DNA of 64,000 nt from an uncultured Eubacterium sp. (lineage in GTDB: Bacteria > Bacillota > Clostridia > Lachnospirales > Lachnospiraceae). Under the pieces are notes generated by a model. That model made no database searches, had not been told where the DNA came from, and was given only the letters and a program-made list of their open reading frames with translations. The position numbers and the translations under genes were made by a program. Shown piece after piece: positions 8,475 to 16,110 of the stretch (position 1 is the first letter of the stretch; every line of letters starts with the position of its first letter). The DNA is taken from NCBI GenBank assembly GCA_910584795.1, contig CAJUBZ010000012.1:15805-79804 (forward strand), given 5' to 3'.

Positions 8475-9482
8475 TTATTTTACATATATATCCTTAATCA
8501 CCTCACAAGGATTCTCTGATACTTCATATGAAAAATACTGAGTAAAAATTTTATTTATCTCCCGATATCCTTTTAAATACTGTGTTATATTATTTAAATC
8601 TTCCACATGTAAATGAGGAAATCTCCTTTTCATAAATTTTTCAAAATTATTGTCAACATAGTTGATACTATAAACAGGTTTCTCCCTGCCAGACATATAA
8701 GATGCATACATACCGCTGTTTGTAAACAAATATTCTGCAAAGTATAATATTCTTCTCGAATCCAATGCCTTATTGATATATGCAAACTTATCTGTGTACT
8801 CACTGCCCAGAGTTATTGCATGATTTAATATTTCATCACTATTTGTTATAACAAAATATGATGAATCTATACTGTCTAAAACTTTCTTCAAATCAAACTT
8901 CTCGTATGGTGAAGGCACATCTTCTTTTACTTTTCCATTTGTTAAAATAGCAATAACCTTCTTCCCTTTCATTTGAGGAAACATAATTTCATATTTTTCA
9001 CGGGATTCTCTTTCCGCCTTTTCGCGTCTCATATTCCATGCCATAGGTGTTACAACATTCTCAATCACCTGGGAATTAGGAATATTATAACACTTTGTAT
9101 AGACCTCTTTTGTAAAAGGTGACCCTGCAATAATATAATCAAATCCCTTAAACGAATTTGTTTTTTTATAATCAGACTCTGTCTCTACACGGTTCAATGC
9201 CTTAAACTGATAATCATAAGGAACTCCAATTAATACTTTTTTACCCGTTTTATATTTCTTTGCCTGAATTGAGGCATCGACACAAATCACATTCTCTACT
9301 GTGTTGCAGTAACGTTTCTTCGCATCTTTAAATCCTTTTTTTGCCATTCTGTTTTTAGATGTTTCATCCGCCATAAAATAACTGATTTCAAAATCATCAA
9401 CATTGTTTTTTAAGTATTTCTGTACCAGTCTTAAGTCTGGTGTTAAACCTCTTTTTCTTGAACTTGAAATTGATATTTTCAT
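8475..9482 (-). CDS. Divergent GT-B-like protein, possibly CDP-polyol phosphotransferase related
   Basis: 335 residues from the ATG at 9482, supported by GGAG 6 bases upstream and by its position 10 bases after the previous gene's stop. I do not recognise a close family. The order of motifs (AGSPFTKEVY near the middle, KGKKVIAILTNGKV, YFVITNSDE, then LYFAEYLFTNSGMYASYMSGREKPVYSI) parallels the GSPRTD, APTFR, CPHP and TDYSSVxFExxLLxKP series of CDP-glycerol/ribitol phosphotransferases, but the classic histidines are missing. No membrane helix or signal peptide is seen. The operon position after tarI, tarJ and a GT2 gene suggests a part in the same polymer. Function is unproven. Confidence 0.55.
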   Translation of the reverse strand: MKISISSSRKRGLTPDLRLVQKYLKNNVDDFEISYFMADETSKNRMAKKGFKDAKKRYCNTVENVICVDASIQAKKYKTGKKVLIGVPYDYQFKALNRVETESDYKKTNSFKGFDYIIAGSPFTKEVYTKCYNIPNSQVIENVVTPMAWNMRREKAERESREKYEIMFPQMKGKKVIAILTNGKVKEDVPSPYEKFDLKKVLDSIDSSYFVITNSDEILNHAITLGSEYTDKFAYINKALDSRRILYFAEYLFTNSGMYASYMSGREKPVYSINYVDNNFEKFMKRRFPHLHVEDLNNITQYLKGYREINKIFTQYFSYEVSENPCEVIKDIYVK

Positions 9483-9492
9483 ATACACTCCA

Positions 9493-10860
9493 CTATTCCA
9501 TCCACAGAATATCCTCTGTAGAAAACTCATTCAACATAACATCTGTTCCATCAATATGAATCCCCCATCTCGCCTCTTTCCAGCTGCATGGCAGATTAAT
9601 AACAAACCCGGCATTTTTATAATTTCTGTAAACCTTATCTAAAATATATTTTTTTACCTTACAGGGATATTTCTCGGCAATAATCCTCTGTCCGTCCCGC
9701 TCTGCGAATATATAATCATCTTCTTTCATTGCATATAATGGTGTTGCAAATCTGCCACGAATCCAGCCTTCATAACCCTGCTTACGGGTTCGTCCTAAAA
9801 TCTTAACTGTTCTTTCAGAAATGTTTCCCAACACATAATCTTTATACTTTATCTCAACATCATCATCCACAACATTACACAAGCTATAAATTCTTTTTCC
9901 TTCTTTAAAAGAGAACATTGCCTCTTTAATATATGCAGACGTATCGATTTCATTGATAATATCCTCTGATATTTCTTTCAGAACCATCGTAAGGCCTTCT
10001 TTAAAATCTTTTAAGCCCTGTGTATCTAAAGTGTTCAAAACTGCTTCTCTATGACTCGGGAAAAAATAGAGCCTCAGGTGATTTGCTATCACAAACTGCA
10101 CATATGGAATCACCTCTCCCTTTACTTTAATACTATAATCCATCAGTCTCATATAACCATTTTCTAAAAATGCACGATAACGTTCCTTCTTTCTCCAAGA
10201 AGTATCGACCAAAGACGATTCATCTTCTGCTTTTCTATAATAATATATTGCATCCTTTATAAGACCATATTTTCCTTCTTTTATAATTGCCTGGTTTAAT
10301 GCCAAAGCATCTTCCCAGAAACTTAACTCTTTATCAAACCTGACAGAACGCTTTGCAGCCTTCCTAAGAAATACACCACCAATATAATACTGTGGGAACT
10401 GATAATCCTCTGTTATATCTACAACTTCTCTCTCTTCAAATCTCCAGTTAGATTTATGTTCCCCTTCCTGTCTTCCTTTTAATAAAATTTTTGAAGCTGC
10501 AATATGAATATCCTCATGCTTCAGAAAATAGTTCTGAACTTTTTCTAACGCTTCAGCATCTAGATAATCATCAGAATCCAAAAATCCGATAATTACATTT
10601 CTTTTATATTTGCATTTATTTATTCCATAATTTCTGGCTTCCGACACCCCTCTATTTTGTTTGAAATGAGTCACAATAATATTACGGGGATATTTTTTCT
10701 TATATTCATTACAGATTTTCAAAGAATTATCACTGCTTGCATCATCAATCAAATGTATACAGATATTTTCTTTAAAAGATAATGTCTGATGAATCAAACT
10801 TTCTATGGTCTCTGTAAGATAATTCTCTGCATTATAAACCGGTATTATAATTCTATACAT
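9493..10860 (-). CDS. Family 2 glycosyltransferase with C-terminal extension
   Basis: 455 residues; GGGGGA precedes the ATG. The N-terminal 110 residues form a GT-A nucleotide-binding half: IIIPVYNAENYL, IDDASSDNS, NRGVSEARNYG, and the metal-binding FLDSDDY near residue 95. The remaining residues (to 455) are not a recognisable domain; the last 100 contain repeated basic/aromatic segments that may bind the polymer. No membrane helix. It probably adds a sugar to the ribitol-phosphate polymer or its linkage unit from a nucleotide sugar; the donor cannot be read from sequence. It lies 22 bases downstream of tarJ and 10 upstream of the divergent GT-B-like gene. Confidence 0.82.
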   Translation of the reverse strand: MYRIIIPVYNAENYLTETIESLIHQTLSFKENICIHLIDDASSDNSLKICNEYKKKYPRNIIVTHFKQNRGVSEARNYGINKCKYKRNVIIGFLDSDDYLDAEALEKVQNYFLKHEDIHIAASKILLKGRQEGEHKSNWRFEEREVVDITEDYQFPQYYIGGVFLRKAAKRSVRFDKELSFWEDALALNQAIIKEGKYGLIKDAIYYYRKAEDESSLVDTSWRKKERYRAFLENGYMRLMDYSIKVKGEVIPYVQFVIANHLRLYFFPSHREAVLNTLDTQGLKDFKEGLTMVLKEISEDIINEIDTSAYIKEAMFSFKEGKRIYSLCNVVDDDVEIKYKDYVLGNISERTVKILGRTRKQGYEGWIRGRFATPLYAMKEDDYIFAERDGQRIIAEKYPCKVKKYILDKVYRNYKNAGFVINLPCSWKEARWGIHIDGTDVMLNEFSTEDILWME

Positions 10861-10882
10861 TGTATTCCCCCTTTTTTATGCA

Positions 10883-11908
10883 CTACTTGTCCCACTTCAT
10901 AATTGTTTTTCCAAAAGACTTCTGAATATCGAGTTCAAATGCCTTTTTCATATCTTTAATATTTCTCACAGGAACAACTGCTCCCACAATATTCGAAAGA
11001 TAATTTACAATCTCAGGATTTGTCTCATAAAGAGAAACTGTCTTCTCAAAATCCGCTCTTCCACTTCTGCTGCTGCCGAAAATTCTAAGTCCCTTCTCCA
11101 AGACCATTCTCGTATTAATTGGAACCGGATACTCTGACACGCCAAGAATTGATATCGTCCCTTCTGGATTAATATAATCTATAATCTGATTAATCGCCTT
11201 ACCGGAACCTGCTCCTCCGACACATTCAAAAGCGTGATCTATTCTTAAATCCTCTGGAATATGTCCGACAGTATATATTCCATCTGCAAATGTAAAATCT
11301 GATAACTTGTCCTCACTGATACCAAATATATATAACTTTACATCTGGAAACATGCTCTTAAAAAATGTTGCTGTAATATAACCGAGGTTTCCATCTCCCC
11401 ATATTCCAACAATATTTCTCCTTTTGTGAGCTATCTTATCAAATCTTCCAATTGCATGCACGCTGACACTTACTATCTCCGTAAAAGCAGCAACCGTATC
11501 ATCGATGCCTTCCGGCAGTCTAACCAGACGCTCCGGCTTAATCTGAACATACTCCTGCATAAATCCATCGAATCCGCTCGCCCTGAATTTACTTGACCTT
11601 AAGTAATTTTCGGCAATTACTTCATCTTCCTCTGTTGGCGTATTTGGTATCATAACAACTTTATCTCCCGGCTGAAACGTTCCAGACGGATCTCTAATAA
11701 CCACACCAATAGATTCGTGAATCAATGCCATCGGTAATTTCTGCTTCAACACTTCTGCATCCCTTAACCCCTGATAATAACGCTGGTCTGCATTACATAT
11801 AGACAAATACGTTGGTCTGACAATAGTGTCTTCCCCATTTAGATCTATATCACTATATGCTATTTCGAATTTTCTTGGCGCTACTAATCTGTATATATTA
11901 TTAATCAT
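10883..11908 (-). CDS. tarJ: Ribulose-5-phosphate reductase (TarJ-like, medium-chain dehydrogenase)
   Basis: 341 residues, the length of TarJ. It would reduce ribulose 5-phosphate to ribitol 5-phosphate with NADPH, the substrate of the cytidylyltransferase encoded just upstream. The N-terminus MINNIYRLVAPRKFEI and the segment VRPTYLSICNADQRYY are typical of TarJ rather than general alcohol dehydrogenases. Likely catalytic zinc ligands are Cys38 and the His64-Glu65 pair. GIWGDGNLGY is the dinucleotide-binding loop. The start has GGAGAG six bases upstream. It sits 37 bases after tarI, the usual pairing in ribitol teichoic acid and some capsule loci. Confidence 0.88.
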   Translation of the reverse strand: MINNIYRLVAPRKFEIAYSDIDLNGEDTIVRPTYLSICNADQRYYQGLRDAEVLKQKLPMALIHESIGVVIRDPSGTFQPGDKVVMIPNTPTEEDEVIAENYLRSSKFRASGFDGFMQEYVQIKPERLVRLPEGIDDTVAAFTEIVSVSVHAIGRFDKIAHKRRNIVGIWGDGNLGYITATFFKSMFPDVKLYIFGISEDKLSDFTFADGIYTVGHIPEDLRIDHAFECVGGAGSGKAINQIIDYINPEGTISILGVSEYPVPINTRMVLEKGLRIFGSSRSGRADFEKTVSLYETNPEIVNYLSNIVGAVVPVRNIKDMKKAFELDIQKSFGKTIMKWDK

Positions 11909-11945
11909 TTCAAACTCTCCATTTCTTAACAGTAAATGTGCCTTT

Positions 11946-12653
11946 CTATTCAGTATCTCCTAATAATGTCTCTGCTACTCTTAAATCATATGGATACGTT
12001 ATTTTTATGTTTGAGACTTCTCCATCCACCAAATAAACGTCTTCACCTTTTATAACAAATATCTTTGCCGCATCTGTCAATATCTCTTTTTCTTCGTCAG
12101 TCAAACTTTCGTATAAATTTTTTAGTTTTAATATCCTAAAGCTCTGCGGTGTCTGTCCCTGATACATTTTACTTCTGTCCGGTATGGATGAGATAATCTG
12201 ATTATTCTCACTGCATACAATTGTATCTGTTGCCGGAACAACGGTATCACATGCACCATACTCTTTTGCATACTTAATATTTTCTTCGATAATCCTATGT
12301 GTAATAAACGGTCTTACGGAATCATGTGTTACAATAATATCTTCTTCACTAATTTTATAATTTTCTTCTATATACGAAATTGCATTTAATATGGTCTCAT
12401 TTCTAGTTGTTCCGCCACAGACTACTGCAATCCTGCTATTATCTCCGATATGTTTTTGAATCAGATTTTTTGTATGATTTATCCATTCCTGTGGACACAA
12501 TACAATAATCTTTTCAAAATTTTCATTAATATAGAATTTCTCCAATGTATGAATAATAATAGGTTTATTCCCAATATTTATATACTGTTTTGGTTTTTCT
12601 ATATTTCCCATTCTGCTTCCGATACCACCTGCTAAAACAACTCCAAAAACCAT
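11946..12653 (-). CDS. tarI: Ribitol-5-phosphate cytidylyltransferase (TarI-like, IspD fold)
   Basis: 235 residues. It would make CDP-ribitol from CTP and ribitol 5-phosphate. The CTP-binding loop LAGGIGSRMGNIEKPKQY (about 7-24) and the THDSVRPFI motif are those of the IspD/TarI superfamily. The KPKQY form and pairing with tarJ favour TarI over IspD (MEP pathway), although IspD activity cannot be excluded from sequence alone. An AGGAGGA site precedes the ATG. It is the first gene of the minus-strand run 12653 to 8475, so the operon promoter is probably in the AT-rich 12654-12718 gap. Confidence 0.87.
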   Translation of the reverse strand: MVFGVVLAGGIGSRMGNIEKPKQYINIGNKPIIIHTLEKFYINENFEKIIVLCPQEWINHTKNLIQKHIGDNSRIAVVCGGTTRNETILNAISYIEENYKISEEDIIVTHDSVRPFITHRIIEENIKYAKEYGACDTVVPATDTIVCSENNQIISSIPDRSKMYQGQTPQSFRILKLKNLYESLTDEEKEILTDAAKIFVIKGEDVYLVDGEVSNIKITYPYDLRVAETLLGDTE

Positions 12654-12718
12654 ACTTTCCTCCTAACTTTTTCCTTTTCTATTATAAAAATCTTTTTTGA
12701 TACAATATTAAAATATAA

Positions 12719-13270
12719 TTATACCATATTATTCCTGTTTTTTAAACAGCCACGAATATAACGAAATGTCTCATCTTCTCCTTTTTCTGCTAACATCCGC
12801 AATAATTTTTCAATTTCATTTCTTGTTTCTATATGAATACTTCTATGAGGCTTTCTCTTCTCAAAATATGCCAGAGGATCTGTCTGTGTGTAATTCTTTC
12901 CATTATATATTTTACTTGCCGCCACCCTGTCACAAAACATTTCAACCACATAATTATATGGCATCTTAACCGGCTCATTTCGTTTCGTTTCTAAATTGTA
13001 ATCTATCCAATATTCAAAATGGTGCCTGTTACGCCCTTTATGGTGCATCCATGCTTTAGAATAACCATGTTCCTCACGCTCTCCCTCATTGGGGCTGCGG
13101 GTCCCTGTATAATATCTGACACCAGGAATAAACTCAGCCGGAGAATATTTTGATAGGTCATGTCTTAACCCCTGCCAGAATATACCAGCTTTCCTGCAGT
13201 GTTTTATTACCTGATGTCTATGCTTTGTTATTGTAAAGAAATGCCCTGTTAATCTCTTCCAAAAATTCAT
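12719..13270 (-). CDS. DUF5662 family protein
   Basis: 183 residues, soluble, rich in His, Arg and aromatic residues. It begins with a helix containing TKHRHQVIKHC followed by GLRHDLSKYSP, and later has HHKGRNRHHFEYW. These are the conserved blocks of the DUF5662 family found in many Firmicutes and their phages. The repeated His/Asp pattern (HDLSKYS, HHKGRNRHH) suggests metal binding, reminiscent of HD-type phosphohydrolases (inference). No function is known to me. An AGGAAAG site lies upstream. Neighbours on the same strand (ATP-grasp genes upstream, tarI downstream) do not point to a clear pathway. Confidence 0.7.
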   Translation of the reverse strand: MNFWKRLTGHFFTITKHRHQVIKHCRKAGIFWQGLRHDLSKYSPAEFIPGVRYYTGTRSPNEGEREEHGYSKAWMHHKGRNRHHFEYWIDYNLETKRNEPVKMPYNYVVEMFCDRVAASKIYNGKNYTQTDPLAYFEKRKPHRSIHIETRNEIEKLLRMLAEKGEDETFRYIRGCLKNRNNMV

Positions 13271-13327
13271 AAATGTTCTTTCCTATATGCCTTTCTTATC
13301 AAAATATTTTACCACATTCCACTTCTT

Positions 13328-14143
13328 TTATAAATTAAGTTCAATGTTATCTCCCAATTTTGAGATAATATAGTCAGCGAACGCTCCTATAATATCTGTT
13401 TCTGTATTTTCATATACCATTCTTGCACCAACTGCATCCTCTATTTCATTAAACATAAGTTTTCCATCATGAAAAATAAAATCAATTCCTCCATAATCAA
13501 TATTCATCGTCTCCAATATTTTGTATACAATATCTTTTTCTTCTTCAGACAGAATATATTTTTCTGCACTTCCTCCCAGACTATAATTACTTTTAAACCC
13601 TTCCTTTGACTGTCTGAGCATTGCAAGCACAGTTTCTCCCCCCATGACATATACTCTCAAATCTTTTCCCGGTTCATTGCAAAATCTCTGACATATATAT
13701 TTTTCACCATCTAATTGTCTGACAGCCTTATCTTTCTCTGTTTCATCATGTACCAGATATACTTGATTTCCTCCATGCCCGTTTCTGCTCTTTATAACAC
13801 ATGGATATTCCCACCCAGCCTCTAATAATGGCATAAAATCTATCTGATCTTTCAAAAATCTATATGTAGATAATTTATCATTTGCACATTTCGTAACAAA
13901 AGAATTGTTGAGTACTTTAACTCCTTTTTGTTCAAGCCATTCTGCAACCACATAATTCCGGCTCCGATTCACGACGATATCCGGAATGCTCTTTTTTAAC
14001 TGTTCCTCGATATTCTCATTGTCTAACAATATGACTTTGGTCAAAATATTCTTTTCTTTCAGCTTATTTGTAATAATGTCCACAAATCTTCTATTTTTTT
14101 TGAGATCTTCCATATAATACAGAATCCAGCACCTCTGTTTCAT
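13328..14143 (-). CDS. ATP-grasp ligase, RimK/glutathione-synthetase-like (second of a pair)
   Basis: I choose the ATG at 14143 because GGAGG lies six bases upstream; earlier in-frame ATGs lack one. This gives 271 residues. After a small N-terminal Rossmann-like half (about 1-90) come the ATP-grasp elements: YPCVIKSRNGHGGNQVYLV (lysine plus glycine loop), QRFCNEPGKDLRVYVMGG and the Mg-binding end IDFIFHDGKLMFNEIED. ATP-grasp enzymes join a carboxylate to an amine through an acyl phosphate. It begins 59 bases after the stop of another ATP-grasp gene and shares its overall plan, so the two probably act on the same product. The substrates are unknown. Confidence 0.75.
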   Translation of the reverse strand: MKQRCWILYYMEDLKKNRRFVDIITNKLKEKNILTKVILLDNENIEEQLKKSIPDIVVNRSRNYVVAEWLEQKGVKVLNNSFVTKCANDKLSTYRFLKDQIDFMPLLEAGWEYPCVIKSRNGHGGNQVYLVHDETEKDKAVRQLDGEKYICQRFCNEPGKDLRVYVMGGETVLAMLRQSKEGFKSNYSLGGSAEKYILSEEEKDIVYKILETMNIDYGGIDFIFHDGKLMFNEIEDAVGARMVYENTETDIIGAFADYIISKLGDNIELNL

Positions 14144-14202
14144 CATCTTCCTCCATAATCCCCTCTGCTTCATTTGTCTATTCGGCTTTTAGGCAGATTT
14201 TT

Positions 14203-15081
14203 CTATACCAGAATCTTCCCTTTTATATATTTCATAATATGCTCCGCCACATTCACTCCGGTGCAGTCAAATATATTTTTAAAATGTGCATTTGAGTTCA
14301 CCTCACATAATATAGGTTCATTCTCCTTGCCAAACATAATATCAACACCTGCAAAATCCAAGCCTAACTCCCTGCATACCGCTACCGCCATCTCTTCCTG
14401 CTCTTTTGTCGGAGTATACCTGTTCATCTTTCCACCATTTGTCACATTTGCCCTAAAATCGTTCTCATTTCTCCGCTCCATAGCTGTTACAATCTGTTCT
14501 CCAACTACATGTATCCGTACATCCCTGCCTTCTGAACTTTCAATATATTCCTGCATAATAAACTCATCATGACCGATTGACTTTATCTTTTCCACTGCGT
14601 CATAATAATTTTCCACCAGATAGACCTGTTCACCAAAAGAACCTTTGTTTTCTTTAATTATCATAGGATAGCCAAGACTTTTCTGAACCTGTAAAACAAA
14701 AGTATAATCCTGATATTCTTTGTCAAAAGTCATCGGAGCTATAAAAGTTTTTGGCATTTCTATATTTTTATTCTTTAATTTAATAAATGTGAGAGCTTTA
14801 TCATCACATGCTTCAATACCATCTGCACTGTTAAATACCTGGAACCCCTCTCGTTCTAAAAGTCTGGCCAATTTTATATCTTTATCCCAGAATAACACAA
14901 AATCCGGTCTGGATGCCCAGGCAGTATCCTGTGGATTTGCCGGAAGAATCGAATCTAACTGATCATTGGGAATTTTCCTCAATTTCATTCCTTCTTTTTC
15001 TGCCGCATCCATCAGCCAGCAGTATATCTCCTCAAATTTTTCACTTTTTAAATATCCATTTACAATCAACCAGCCTTGCAT
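14203..15081 (-). CDS. RimK-family ATP-grasp ligase (first of a pair)
   Basis: 292 residues, CGGAG site before the ATG. The N-terminal domain (about 1-105) carries the PDFVLFWDKDIKLARLLE strand and FNSADGIEACDDK typical of RimK/LysX-type ligases. The ATP-grasp part has GYPMIIKENKGSFGEQVYLV, EGRDVRIHVVGEQIV, a RANVTNGGK loop and the metal-binding LCEVNSNAHFKN end. Relatives attach glutamate or other amino acids to proteins, peptides or cofactors (known for the family); nothing here fixes the acceptor. It is the first gene after a structured 140-base leader and its own promoter, and is followed by a second ATP-grasp gene. Confidence 0.82.
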   Translation of the reverse strand: MQGWLIVNGYLKSEKFEEIYCWLMDAAEKEGMKLRKIPNDQLDSILPANPQDTAWASRPDFVLFWDKDIKLARLLEREGFQVFNSADGIEACDDKALTFIKLKNKNIEMPKTFIAPMTFDKEYQDYTFVLQVQKSLGYPMIIKENKGSFGEQVYLVENYYDAVEKIKSIGHDEFIMQEYIESSEGRDVRIHVVGEQIVTAMERRNENDFRANVTNGGKMNRYTPTKEQEEMAVAVCRELGLDFAGVDIMFGKENEPILCEVNSNAHFKNIFDCTGVNVAEHIMKYIKGKILV

Positions 15082-15127
15082 CTAAACACTCCGATCTGCT
15101 AAATTATTTTTTCTTCATTACAGCAAA

Positions 15128-15209
15128 GAACGGTTAGGGCCCCCTTGCCTTAACCGTTCCGGACTGAAAAATATGTTAGTATACTTATAAGTCTTAGGAG
15201 AGACTTATA
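15128..15209 (-). other. Structured leader RNA of the ATP-grasp pair (two hairpins)
   Basis: Reading the minus strand from the promoter, a perfect 9-bp hairpin (TATAAGTCT/AGACTTATA, 15209-15186) is followed by a longer one (GAACGGTTA/TAACCGTTC, 15159-15128, extended by GGC/GCC inside). Neither is followed by a U-run, so they are not simple terminators. The leader continues to the CGGAG site at about 15092. It could be a regulatory or protein-binding leader; I do not recognise a known riboswitch consensus. Confidence 0.5.
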
Positions 15210-15230
15210 AATATTTGGTACTACCTTTCT

Positions 15231-15258
15231 ATTATAACAAATTCTTTTTAATATTCAA
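15231..15258 (-). promoter_or_regulatory. Promoter of the ATP-grasp ligase pair
   Basis: On the minus strand TTGAAT (15258-15253) and a perfect TATAAT (15236-15231) are separated by 16 bases. Transcription would start near 15224 and run through the two-hairpin leader into the gene at 15081. Confidence 0.65.
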
Positions 15259-15339
15259 TATCCTTTTCTTCTTTTTACCTTTCCCTTGTCGACATTTTAT
15301 GATACTATGGATAAAGAGTATTTCGTAGGAGGTTATAAA

Positions 15340-15984
15340 ATGAGTAACGAAACTAAAAAGAAAGATAATAATATGCTATATATTGCCGTTTTTACAGCAA
15401 TCATTATAATTGCAATCATTGTAATTGTGATTCTTAAATCTGGTGGTGAAGACAGCAATGTACAAAACAGCAACCAAAAAGCAACACCAGTACCTGTATC
15501 TGTTATTTCCACAGAAGGATCGCAGAACGAAACCATTAATAAAAATATTAAAAGTATCAGAGATGTGAAATTTGGAAAATCCCATAAGGCTATTCAGAAA
15601 GCCGAAAAAAATATGAATGATACTTTGGACGGAAACTATGTTGCTGCTCCTGATGGAACTGCTGCTTATTTAACTTATCGTTTTAATGGAAAAAAAGTTC
15701 CTGAATTTTTCGGAACCAAAGTCGTTCCAACAGACAACAACGCTCTTTTAGAATATGTCTTTGATAAAGATGACAAAATGTATGAGATTCGTTTACAGTA
15801 TGGAAAATTACCAAAAGAAGTATACGAATCTATTGTTTCAAACATATCATCCACATATGATAACTCAACATATTCAAGAACATTTTCTCATGGTTCAATT
15901 GAAACATGGTGGAAATCAAAAAATGTTACACTTACTGCATATTATCAGGAAACCGGTGTTAGCGTATATATAAGAAAAAACTAA
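15340..15984 (+). CDS. Membrane-anchored hypothetical protein
   Basis: 214 residues from the ATG at 15340, chosen for the perfect AGGAGGT six bases upstream; the frame extends 18 codons further without such a site. A short basic cytoplasmic tail is followed by one very hydrophobic helix (about 12-33, many Ile/Val), and then a hydrophilic extracellular part of about 180 residues with no cysteine pairs. The extracellular part has a VKFGKSHKAIQKAEKN start and a predicted alpha/beta composition. I do not recognise a family. It is a single-gene unit with its own terminator, facing away from the ATP-grasp pair. Confidence 0.6.
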   Translation: MSNETKKKDNNMLYIAVFTAIIIIAIIVIVILKSGGEDSNVQNSNQKATPVPVSVISTEGSQNETINKNIKSIRDVKFGKSHKAIQKAEKNMNDTLDGNYVAAPDGTAAYLTYRFNGKKVPEFFGTKVVPTDNNALLEYVFDKDDKMYEIRLQYGKLPKEVYESIVSNISSTYDNSTYSRTFSHGSIETWWKSKNVTLTAYYQETGVSVYIRKN

Positions 15985-16001
15985 TAAATAACATGAAAAG
16001 C

Positions 16002-16031
16002 AAACTGTCGTGTCAGAACGGCAGTTTTTTC
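16002..16031 (+). terminator. Rho-independent terminator
   Basis: Stem AACTGTCG/CGGCAGTT (one G-U pair) followed by TTTTTTCTTT, 18 bases after the stop of the membrane-anchored hypothetical gene. Confidence 0.85.
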
Positions 16032-16110
16032 TTTAAAGCATTGCTAATTTATAATTTTATGATAAAACTATAAATATAACTATATGAATTGTTTTATACA
16101 AGGAGGCACC

